Shown: piece by piece, positions 7,791-12,917 of the stretch
Layout of the letters: every line of letters begins with the position of its first letter
Numbering within the stretch: position 1 is the first letter of the stretch
DNA from: Gammaproteobacteria bacterium
GTDB lineage: Bacteria > Pseudomonadota > Gammaproteobacteria > Xanthomonadales > Marinicellaceae
DNA length: 12,917 bases
Assembly (NCBI GenBank): GCA_030426705.1
Contig: JAUHXW010000054.1
Location: forward strand, 1-12,917
Direction: 5' to 3'
Translations under genes and position numbers: made by a program
Notes under the pieces: generated by a model
The model's input: the letters and a program-made list of their open reading frames with translations, nothing else
Database searches by the model: none
Told to the model about the DNA's origin: nothing

Positions 7791-8529
7791 CAAAACCACC
7801 CATTTTGGCTTCAAAGAAGTCGCTACGCAAGACAAAGAGAAACTGGTCGGCAAGGTATTCACATCTGTCGCCAGCAAATATGACCTGATGAATGATTTGA
7901 TGTCAGGTGGTGTGCATCGCCTGTGGAAAAGGCATTTTGTTGCCACCAGTGGCATCCACGAAGGTGATTTGGTGCTGGATCTGGCCGGTGGTACTGGCGA
8001 CATTGCCAAACTGTTGATGCCACAAATTGGTAAAACCGGTAAAGTCATTATCGGCGATATTAATCAGGCCATGTTGGATGTGGGCAATGACCGCATGATT
8101 GATGCGGGGTTTTTTGGTCGCTTTGAATGCATCCAAATGAATGCCGAGCAACTGCCTTTTGAAGACAACTCAATTGATGCCATCACCATGGCTTTTGGTC
8201 TGCGCAACGTCACCAACAAACAACAAGCGCTGAATGAAATGCACCGCGTTTTGAAACCGGGCGGTAAGGCATTGGTTTTGGAATTTTCCAAAGTTAACAA
8301 TGGCTTTTTGAAGCAGCTGTATCACTTTTATTCATTCAAATTATTGCCTGAGATTGGCCACATCGTGGCCAAAGACCGTGATTCTTACCAATACTTGGTG
8401 GAATCCATTGAACAACACCCCGATCAGGAAACCTTACAAGGCATGTTTGAACAAGCGGGTATGGAAATGTGTGGTTTTGAAAACCTCTCAGGCGGCATCG
8501 TCGCCATCCACAAAGGGTATAAGTTATGA
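7783..8529 (+). CDS. ubiE: Ubiquinone/menaquinone C-methyltransferase UbiE
   Basis: UbiE uses S-adenosylmethionine to add the C2 methyl group of the benzoquinol ring in ubiquinone synthesis, and the equivalent methyl in menaquinone where that is made. The protein is 248 residues from ATG 7783 and starts MNDKTTHFGF, closely matching the E. coli N-terminus. An in-frame TTG at 7762 would add seven residues lying inside the previous gene and is less likely; GGTG sits 8 nt before the ATG. Visible signatures are the SAM-binding loop LDLAGGTGD (65-73), the UbiE-type 'SKYDLMNDLMSGGVHRLWKR' (31-50), NAEQLPF (120-126) and FGLRNVT (138-144). The C-terminus ends in GGIVAIHKGYKL, the usual family end. It overlaps the dehydrogenase by 8 bp and ubiJ by 4 bp (ATGA). 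Confidence 0.97.
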   Translation: MNDKTTHFGFKEVATQDKEKLVGKVFTSVASKYDLMNDLMSGGVHRLWKRHFVATSGIHEGDLVLDLAGGTGDIAKLLMPQIGKTGKVIIGDINQAMLDVGNDRMIDAGFFGRFECIQMNAEQLPFEDNSIDAITMAFGLRNVTNKQQALNEMHRVLKPGGKALVLEFSKVNNGFLKQLYHFYSFKLLPEIGHIVAKDRDSYQYLVESIEQHPDQETLQGMFEQAGMEMCGFENLSGGIVAIHKGYKL

Positions 8530-9131
8530 GCGAAGACAACAACTCAATCCTGGCTTCTATCATGACTTCAGCCATCCAAAAGCTGATTAAATACGACCAC
8601 CAGGCGGCCAAAAAACTCAAGCCCTACGCCGGCAAGAAAGTCAAAATCAATATTCAACCCATAGATCAATCCATTGTTTTCATACTTCAGGAAAACACCA
8701 TCGATGTCAGTACAGATACCGAGCTTGAAGTTGACACCACCATCAGTGGCAAACCCTCTTCTTTATTTGCCATGAGCACCAACCAACACATTCCTGGGCT
8801 TGATGGTGTGGTCATCAATGGCGATGCCACCACTGGACAATTTGTGGCTGATTTTTTGAAACAATTATCACCTGATTGGGAAGAAGCCTGGTGTGATTTA
8901 TTGGGCGAAATTCCTGGCTATCATGTATCAAATTTCCTCAAAGGCCTGTCCAAAGCAGGTAAAAGCTTTGCACAAAGCATGAAAAGCAGCACCCAGGAAT
9001 ATTTATTGGAAGAGAACCGGGAGTTGGTTCATCCTGATGAAATGGAAACTTTTCTCGATCAAGTCGATGACCTGAATGCCGATGTCACTCGCCTGGAAAG
9101 AAAAATCAAAGCATTACAAAACAACGCATGA
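8526..9131 (+). CDS. ubiJ: Ubiquinone biosynthesis accessory factor UbiJ
   Basis: At 201 residues it is the same length as E. coli UbiJ and occupies the same place between ubiE and ubiB. UbiJ is a soluble accessory protein of the aerobic ubiquinone pathway; with UbiK it binds polyprenyl-phenol intermediates and helps hold the Ubi complex together. The N-terminal two-thirds (about 15-115) is a sterol-carrier (SCP2)-like lipid-binding domain, ending with the characteristic 'INGDATTGQFVADF' and 'DWEEAW' (117-122). Residues 172-199 have heptad spacing of leucines and valines (FLDQVDDLNADVTRLERKI), fitting the C-terminal coiled coil through which UbiJ binds UbiK. It overlaps both neighbours by 4 bp, so the three Ubi proteins are probably made in step. 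Confidence 0.92.
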   Translation: MSEDNNSILASIMTSAIQKLIKYDHQAAKKLKPYAGKKVKINIQPIDQSIVFILQENTIDVSTDTELEVDTTISGKPSSLFAMSTNQHIPGLDGVVINGDATTGQFVADFLKQLSPDWEEAWCDLLGEIPGYHVSNFLKGLSKAGKSFAQSMKSSTQEYLLEENRELVHPDEMETFLDQVDDLNADVTRLERKIKALQNNA

Positions 9132-10762
9132 AAATATTCCGCCTATTGCGAATCATCCACACCCTCGCAGCCTACCGAATCACCCGATTGGTTCCTTCTA
9201 AAGGCATCAATTTTTTCAGCCTGATTAACTTGATGGCGCCATTGGGCAAATCAGGTTTAAAACAAATGACCAACGGACAACGTGTTCGTGGCGCATTAGA
9301 AGATTTGGGACCGATTTTTATCAAGCTTGGGCAAACCTTATCCACCCGCCCTGACTTGATACCTGTTGAAATCGCCCAGGCGTTGGAAAAATTACAGGAT
9401 GATGTTGAGCCCATCAGTTGGCAGGAAGCCAAATCCGTGGTACAGCAACAATTACCTCAAAATCTGCGTGATGATTTTGCCAGCGTAGAAGAGCAACCCT
9501 TGGCGGCTGCCTCTATTGCTCAAGTCCATGCAGCTACCATGAAAAATGGTGATGAAGTGGTGATTAAGGTCTTGCGTCCTGGCATTGAGAAAAAAATCGA
9601 TCGAGATGTGAAACTGATGCGTGCATTGGCCGAAATGGCCAAAAAGCACCTCAATCCAGGTGTGCAAGTTGATCCAACAGAAATTGTGGCTGAGTTTGAG
9701 AAAACCATCTACGATGAATTGGATTTGCAACGGGAAGCGGCCAATGCTTCGGTGCTGCGTAAAAACTTCCCACATTCCAAAGATTTGTACATCCCGAAAA
9801 TTTATTGGGATTATTGTAAGGAAAAAGTCATGGTGCAGGAACGCATTCATGGTATTTCGATCAAGGATTTTGATGGTTTGAAAGCCGCTGGCATCAATTT
9901 GGAAAAGCTGGCTGAAAAAGGCATCAAAATTTTCTACACCCAGGTTTTCAGAGACAATTTTTTCCATGCGGATATGCACCCGGGCAATATTTTCATCAGT
10001 CCTGAAAACCCCGAGGACCCGCAAATTCTGTTGCTGGATTTTGGCATCTGCGGCTCTTTACCCAAAGGCCATCGGGTCGATTTGGCCAATAACTTCATGG
10101 CTTTTTTCAGGCAGGATTACCGCCGAATTGCTGAATTACACATTGAAGCTGGCTGGGTTCCAGCTGATACCAACCTCGAAGATTTGGAAGCTGCGACCCG
10201 AACGATCTGCGAACCTTATATGGCCAAACCCATTGAGGAAATCTCTTTTGGTGAAGTGATGTTAAAAACCTTCCAAATGGCCAATCGTTTTAAGCTGATC
10301 ATTCAACCTGAATTGATTTTGCTACAAAAAACCCTGCTCAACATCGAAGGCTTAGGTCGCCAGCTATACCCACAACTGGACATCTGGAAAATATCCGAAC
10401 CCATCCTGCGAGACATCATGCGCGACCATTATGGGCCACAACAATCATTGGACAAACTCAAGGAGAATCTGCCCAAATGGATTGAACACCTGGCCGAATC
10501 GCCGGGCATGTTGCACCAATTACTCAGCCAAAAAGTAAAACCTTTACCCAGACACTTAAAACTGGCGCAATTACACGAACAAGAACAAATTCAAAAAGAG
10601 TTACAGAAAAACCGCCACAGCATGCTCGCCATGGGCGGCTCCATATCCACAGCCCTACTCCATGTCCTCGACGAGACCAGCACCTGGCTAGAATGGACCA
10701 GCAACTCAGCCGTAATTGCCGGTGGCGTCACATTACTGCTGTTTTGGAAAGTGGTTAGGTGA
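9128..10762 (+). CDS. ubiB: Ubiquinone biosynthesis regulatory kinase-like protein UbiB
   Basis: This 544-residue member of the ABC1/ADCK/Coq8 family is close to the 546 residues of E. coli UbiB. It is needed for ubiquinone synthesis, where ATPase activity is thought to help bring lipid intermediates out of the inner membrane. All the atypical-kinase features are present: KLGQ (66-69) of the KxGQ inhibitory motif, the alanine-rich loop AAASIAQVHAA (126-136) replacing a glycine loop, Lys147 in VVIKVLRPG, ELDL near 197-200, HADMHPGN (280-287) and DFG (304-306). The C-terminus has one clear hydrophobic span (about 525-541) ending in WKVVR, which should anchor it in the membrane, and perhaps a weaker helix before it. 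It is the last gene of the cluster; no clear terminator follows. Confidence 0.97.
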   Translation: MKIFRLLRIIHTLAAYRITRLVPSKGINFFSLINLMAPLGKSGLKQMTNGQRVRGALEDLGPIFIKLGQTLSTRPDLIPVEIAQALEKLQDDVEPISWQEAKSVVQQQLPQNLRDDFASVEEQPLAAASIAQVHAATMKNGDEVVIKVLRPGIEKKIDRDVKLMRALAEMAKKHLNPGVQVDPTEIVAEFEKTIYDELDLQREAANASVLRKNFPHSKDLYIPKIYWDYCKEKVMVQERIHGISIKDFDGLKAAGINLEKLAEKGIKIFYTQVFRDNFFHADMHPGNIFISPENPEDPQILLLDFGICGSLPKGHRVDLANNFMAFFRQDYRRIAELHIEAGWVPADTNLEDLEAATRTICEPYMAKPIEEISFGEVMLKTFQMANRFKLIIQPELILLQKTLLNIEGLGRQLYPQLDIWKISEPILRDIMRDHYGPQQSLDKLKENLPKWIEHLAESPGMLHQLLSQKVKPLPRHLKLAQLHEQEQIQKELQKNRHSMLAMGGSISTALLHVLDETSTWLEWTSNSAVIAGGVTLLLFWKVVR

Positions 10763-10951
10763 GTAAGTAGCAAACAAAGCAGAAATATATCAAATACCAT
10801 CAACCTCTACATTTATCGTTACCGAAGTTAATTCTTCATGTTCATTAAAACAATATGTTACAAACACATATTTTGGAAAAATGAAATAATATCTGGTATC
10901 TAACAACCCTTCGATGATATAGCCTGACTGCTTTACATCACTACTAACAAC
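10763..10951 (-). other. Gap after ubiB: in-frame continuation of the small secreted gene
   Basis: No plus-strand gene is seen here. On the minus strand, the frame of the 10952-11179 gene stays open for another 53 codons beyond its TAA (10952-10954), ending at TGA 10790-10792. It reads from VVSSDVKQSGYIIEGLLDTR to VTINVEVDGI and looks protein-like, with alternating strand-forming and polar residues. The best reading is that one in-frame stop has split a gene of about 129 residues (10790-11179). Chance openness is the alternative, since 53 codons is short. Confidence 0.4.
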
Positions 10952-11179
10952 TTAAGCACTTCTATAATAGTCTGAACACCCATAATCGTACATATGCCAA
11001 TTTTTTTTATTCTTAGAAAGTGCTTTTTTATGTCGTTGCTTGATTTCACTAAGTTTAGACCCCAAAGGCGTTTCATTAGATTGCCACTTTTGAATGGAAG
11101 CCTCATCTGCTGCCAAAAATGAACATTTAGAAAGTCCGAAGCACATTAAAACTAAAATTAGTAACAACTGATATTTCAA
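10952..11179 (-). CDS. Small secreted protein, probably cut short by an in-frame stop
   Basis: The reading frame encodes 75 residues with a convincing signal peptide: MKYQ, a core LLLILVLMCFGL and a possible cut near LAA|DE (24/25). The SKC at 17-19 is a poor lipobox because lysine precedes the cysteine. The start is TTG at 11177-11179; a TAA lies four codons upstream in frame, so no earlier start exists. GGAT at 11187-11190 gives a ribosome binding site at a good distance. The mature part is charged, with a lysine-rich helix, and ends GCSDYYRSA. The stop TAA (10952-10954) is followed by 53 open codons in the same frame, so the gene may be a recent pseudogene. I do not recognise the family. 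Nothing indicates its function. Confidence 0.5.
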   Translation of the reverse strand: MKYQLLLILVLMCFGLSKCSFLAADEASIQKWQSNETPLGSKLSEIKQRHKKALSKNKKNWHMYDYGCSDYYRSA

Positions 11180-11203
11180 GCTTTATATCCAAAGTAAAAA
11201 GAG

Positions 11204-11299
11204 TCAGTAATAATTCAACATTGTTAATGCTATTTCACTAACTTCACAAATGGTCGAATACCATGATACTTCGGTATCAAAATATAAATCTGTCATCAT
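11204..11299 (-). other. Possible 31-residue ORF or gene remnant beside a REP copy
   Basis: The frame from ATG 11297-11299 encodes MMTDLYFDTEVSWYSTICEV and 11 more residues, ending ALTMLNYY. The composition is protein-like, but there is no clear ribosome binding site, and the frame also runs open upstream through a REP copy into the neighbouring gene. It may be the tail of a gene broken by the REP sequence, or a chance frame. A perfect hairpin with a TTCG loop (11264-11279) lies inside it. Confidence 0.22.
11264..11279. repeat. Hairpin with C(TTCG)G tetraloop
   Basis: TGATAC (11264-11269) and GTATCA (11274-11279) pair perfectly around TTCG, giving the unusually stable C(UUCG)G loop in plus-strand RNA. 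No T-run follows on either strand, so it is not a classic terminator. The minus-strand transcript that probably crosses here would carry CGAA in the loop, which lacks that extra stability. Confidence 0.45.
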
Positions 11300-11321
11300 T
11301 TCACGCTCCAGCGTGGGAATG
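11298..11321 (+). repeat. Degenerate REP palindrome, third copy
   Basis: Bases 11302-11321 (CACGCTCCAGCGTGGGAATG) match the left REP copy at 11782-11801 with one difference in 20 and lie in the same orientation. The outer left arm has decayed: ATTT stands where the fuller copies have GTTCC. A hairpin CACGCT/AGCGTG still forms. It lies just after the stop codon of the 11328-11750 gene, where REPs commonly sit. Confidence 0.8.
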
Positions 11322-11327
11322 AAAACT

Positions 11328-11750
11328 TTACCAAAACTTCCACCATGGTTTTTTTGTTGATGAACTGTTTGTCTCTTTAAGAAACAGTATTTCACCATTA
11401 TCTGTATTTACATCAAAAAAGCCAACAGCATGTTTTATTGCAAGTTCGCGAATTTTTGCATGGGCTTCATCAGCAACAGACCATGCAAAAGCTGAATAAA
11501 CAACATGCCTTCCAATACAGTGATCAGTTACCTTTGGATCATCATAATCCTCTGCGGCCTGGGGCCCATTCATTGGAGGAAAATGCTTTATCATTTCCAG
11601 ATAAAATGACTGAAGTTTTTCAGTTGAAACATTGTAATCTTCATAGGAATGACCTTCTGACCATTCGGTTTGTTCATCAAACCACTCCATGAATTCCTTT
11701 CTTGATTTTGGTGCCGCATCGGAGTCGAACACCATTAAATAATAACTCAT
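11328..11750 (-). CDS. Conserved protein of unknown function (MSYYLMVFDSDAAP type)
   Basis: This 140-residue protein looks cytosolic: no signal peptide or membrane segment. I recall close relatives as widespread bacterial hypothetical proteins starting MSYDLMVF and sharing 'WFDEQTEWSEGHSYED' (23-38), 'HFPPMNGP' (56-63), 'DDPKVTDHCIGRHVVYSAFAW' (around 70-90) and 'KHAVGFFDVN' (106-115). No catalytic role is established to my knowledge. The chain ends with a basic, tryptophan-rich tail KKPWWKFW. The ATG is at 11748-11750, with no strong ribosome binding site; the left REP of the RAYT element lies just upstream and a degenerate REP just downstream. It could be read from the same minus-strand transcript as the RAYT gene. 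Confidence 0.85.
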   Translation of the reverse strand: MSYYLMVFDSDAAPKSRKEFMEWFDEQTEWSEGHSYEDYNVSTEKLQSFYLEMIKHFPPMNGPQAAEDYDDPKVTDHCIGRHVVYSAFAWSVADEAHAKIRELAIKHAVGFFDVNTDNGEILFLKETNSSSTKKPWWKFW

Positions 11751-11771
11751 ATTTCAAATCTCAAGATTTAT

Positions 11772-11803
11772 CCTCGTTCCCACGCTCCAACGTGGGAATG
11801 CAT
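11772..11803 (+). repeat. REP palindrome, left flank of the RAYT gene
   Basis: CCTCG is followed by a perfect 8-bp stem TTCCCACG (11777-11784) / CGTGGGAA (11791-11798) around CTCCAA, then TGCAT. It lies 3 bp past the end of the RAYT gene. Its reverse complement occurs at 12379-12410 with 2 differences in 32. In RAYT systems such palindromes with a short unpaired foot are what the transposase recognises; here the outer foot would be CCTCG. Confidence 0.9.
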
Positions 11804-11806
11804 AGC

Positions 11807-12337
11807 TTACCAGTCAGTATAAACATCAATTAAGCCCTTCTCACCTAAATAATTAACAGCGCTTGAATAACGCCAATATTCTGGAAATTCGACATAACCA
11901 CGCTTAACTGGGTTCTGGTGAATATAATCTACCTTTTGTCGTAGGATATTTTCACTGGATATCAGTTGGGGATGAGAACCTTCTTGCCAAAATTGAAACG
12001 GTCTATCATCCTTATGAGCCTTTTTGTAAAAAGCCAACTGATCCAATATCAACTTAACATTTGCTGACCTCAAAAAGTCTATCACTTTTCTTGCGGTATA
12101 GGATTTGAAAGAACTGATGTCTTTGTCCAATCGCTGACTTTCTGCAACCATATGCATGTGGTTCTCAAGTATGACATAAGCATAAACCTTCAATCCATCA
12201 TCAATTAAATACTGCAAAGAATTCAACAGAATGGCAGCGGTTTGTGGACGGGTAAATACCGGTATCCAATGTAACACCGAAAAAGTTAAAAAGTGAGGTT
12301 CATTCGAATAAATGATTTTATAACGGCTCCTGCCCAT
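11807..12337 (-). CDS. REP-associated tyrosine transposase (RAYT)
   Basis: This 176-residue protein belongs to the IS200/IS605-like Y1 transposase superfamily, in the single-copy RAYT branch that binds and cleaves REP palindromes as single strands. The HUH motif is His60-Met61-His62 in LENHMHMV. The nucleophile is most likely Tyr138 in KVDYIHQNPVKRGYV, which aligns by eye with Tyr115 of E. coli TnpA-REP (VDYIYINPVKHGWV). A conserved 'FQFWQEGSHPQLI' block (114-126) and the WRYSSA C-terminal segment also fit. The length is normal and no disruption is seen, so the enzyme may be active. The ATG at 12335-12337 has a strong ribosome binding site, AAGGA at 12344-12348 on the minus strand. Inverted REPs flank the gene closely on both sides, forming a compact element of 639 bp (11772-12410). 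Confidence 0.95.
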   Translation of the reverse strand: MGRSRYKIIYSNEPHFLTFSVLHWIPVFTRPQTAAILLNSLQYLIDDGLKVYAYVILENHMHMVAESQRLDKDISSFKSYTARKVIDFLRSANVKLILDQLAFYKKAHKDDRPFQFWQEGSHPQLISSENILRQKVDYIHQNPVKRGYVEFPEYWRYSSAVNYLGEKGLIDVYTDW

Positions 12338-12378
12338 AGTCCTTCCTTTTATAAAACCATTTTATTGTATCATAGCTT

Positions 12379-12410
12379 ATGCATTCCCACGCTGGAGCAT
12401 GGGAACGAGG
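12379..12410 (-). repeat. REP palindrome, right flank of the RAYT gene
   Basis: This is the inverted partner of the left REP. The stem TTCCCACG (12384-12391) / CATGGGAA (12398-12405) has one mismatched pair; the loop is CTGGAG and the outer foot CGAGG. It lies 41 bp before the RAYT start codon and 17 bp past the stop of the upstream gene, so it falls between two minus-strand genes. Confidence 0.88.
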
Positions 12411-12427
12411 CAGTGTTTTTTTTGATT

Positions 12428-12829
12428 TCAATACAACGCTCTAAAACCCTTCAAGGCATCCTCAAGCACTGGAATTATACGTGCTCTTTTGGACCATGGT
12501 TTAATCGAAGCGGGTAAACGACTGAGCCGATGGCTGTTGGGGCCATGACTGTCAGCTCTTTGTCTCGATAATTGTCGCGAAGTTGGCATGTTTTTTTGGC
12601 GAAAAACTACCAACATATGTTCCACTTCAGGAATTGAGGCAAATTCCAATTCGACTCCCAGCACATGAACCAATAACAATGGAAAACCTTTACCAGGAAT
12701 GCCCCTCGGTATTGGGGGATCAAAAACTGTAGCTTGCATCCAAACTTCATCATCAACTTGCTGATGAACCCAGTAGCTCAAAGGTGTTGGGGTATATTTA
12801 GGGTTATATATAATTCGCCACTTTTTCAT
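12428..12829 (-). CDS. Conserved protein of unknown function next to RAYT
   Basis: This 133-residue protein has no signal peptide or membrane segment. The first 30 residues (MKKWRIIYNPKYTPTPLSYW) precede a core 'GKGFPLLLVHVLGVELEFASIPEVEHMLVVFRQKNMPTSRQLS' followed by 'GPNSHRLSRLPASIKPWSKR' (96-115). I recall proteobacterial hypothetical proteins with the same 'F-x-FASL-x-E-hE, QK-x-LPTT, GPNSHWLSRLP-x-x-KPW-x-x-R' pattern, but know no function. The many arginines and lysines towards the end could suit binding to nucleic acid, which is speculation. The ATG is at 12827-12829, without a strong ribosome binding site. The stop is 17 bp from the right REP, and the gene probably precedes RAYT on the same strand. 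Confidence 0.8.
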   Translation of the reverse strand: MKKWRIIYNPKYTPTPLSYWVHQQVDDEVWMQATVFDPPIPRGIPGKGFPLLLVHVLGVELEFASIPEVEHMLVVFRQKNMPTSRQLSRQRADSHGPNSHRLSRLPASIKPWSKRARIIPVLEDALKGFRALY

Positions 12830-12917
12830 GCTTAATGCAGAAGTTTTACTGTATTACCTTCGTTTGTATGATGCTAAAGATTTGATTTTAGTCAATGCAG
12901 CCATGAATAAGCAATGA
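12828..12917 (+). CDS. Possible small 29-residue ORF at the window end
   Basis: The frame from ATG 12828-12830 encodes MLNAEVLLYYLRLYDAKDLI and nine more residues, with its TGA being the last three bases of the window. It has a helical, amphipathic look. Its ATG shares the CATG palindrome with the start of the minus-strand gene, and no ribosome binding site is visible, so it may be chance. The same stretch must contain the promoter for the 12428-12829 gene; TTGACT on the minus strand (about 12888-12893) is a weak -35 candidate. Confidence 0.2.
   Translation: MLNAEVLLYYLRLYDAKDLILVNAAMNKQ

Larger units (their letters stand above)
11772..12410 (-). mobile_element. RAYT gene bounded by inverted REPs (REPtron-like unit)
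   Basis: Outer ends CCTCG...CGAGG face away from the gene on both sides, and the 32-bp arms agree at 30 positions. The similarity continues a little inward: AGCTTA on the left and, reverse-complemented, AAGCTATG on the right. I find no clear target duplication. Unlike ordinary insertion sequences, RAYT genes are usually vertically kept and tied to REP spread in the genome. Confidence 0.75.

Noticed and set aside
9452..10024. 190-residue minus-strand frame
   Set aside because: It lies fully opposite ubiB, which has all family motifs.
11204..11398. 64-residue minus-strand ORF as a full gene
   Set aside because: Its first half overlaps the conserved 11328-11750 gene in another frame and then reads through a REP palindrome. 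Only the last 31 residues look at all protein-like.
11298..12410. REP copies as a CRISPR array
   Set aside because: The copies are inverted, irregularly spaced and have genes between them; no regular spacers or cas genes exist.
11751..12431. ATTTCAA on both sides of the RAYT element as a target duplication
   Set aside because: The two copies are 14 and 20 bases from the REP ends rather than abutting, and a 7-bp match in AT-rich DNA is expected by chance. Y1 transposases do not make target duplications.

Overview
This window looks like a chromosomal segment of a moderately AT-rich gammaproteobacterium. The main reason is a four-gene block ending in ubiE-ubiJ-ubiB, the arrangement known from Escherichia coli and relatives. 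One secreted protein ends in a short LIFRNGFE tail of a kind I recall from Marinicella/Wenzhouxiangella/Xanthomonadales-type secretomes, so a Marinicella-like marine bacterium is my best guess; this is inference, not proof.

Layout. Positions 1-941 (+) hold the end of a SCO1/SenC-type copper chaperone, overlapped by a complete phosphatidylserine decarboxylase gene (psd). Positions 973-2661 (+) hold two genes for signal-peptide proteins of unknown function; the second has its own promoter and is closed by a strong terminator. Positions 2781-3806 (+) encode a secreted multidomain protein with the GFE tail. A hairpin at 3826-3862 appears to terminate this gene and also the converging 3873-6740 (-) gene, a two-domain M16 zinc metallopeptidase lipoprotein.

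Positions 6888-10762 (+) form an overlapping cluster: a beta-hydroxyacid dehydrogenase, then ubiE, ubiJ and ubiB. The last three act in aerobic ubiquinone synthesis: UbiE methylates the ring, UbiJ is the lipid-binding accessory factor, and UbiB is the membrane-anchored ATPase-like protein. With SCO (cytochrome oxidase copper insertion) and Psd (phosphatidylethanolamine synthesis), much of the recognisable content concerns the respiratory membrane, though the genes lie in separate transcription units.

Positions 10763-12829 are different in character: all genes lie on the minus strand, are small and mostly of unknown function. At the centre is a REP-associated tyrosine transposase (RAYT) gene, flanked by two nearly identical inverted REP palindromes, with a third degenerate REP copy about 470 bp away. 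Downstream lies a small secreted-protein gene apparently cut by an in-frame stop codon. This is the most interesting part of the window. I see no CRISPR array, tRNA, rRNA, phage module or recognisable defence system, and nothing here clearly amounts to a new biological system.
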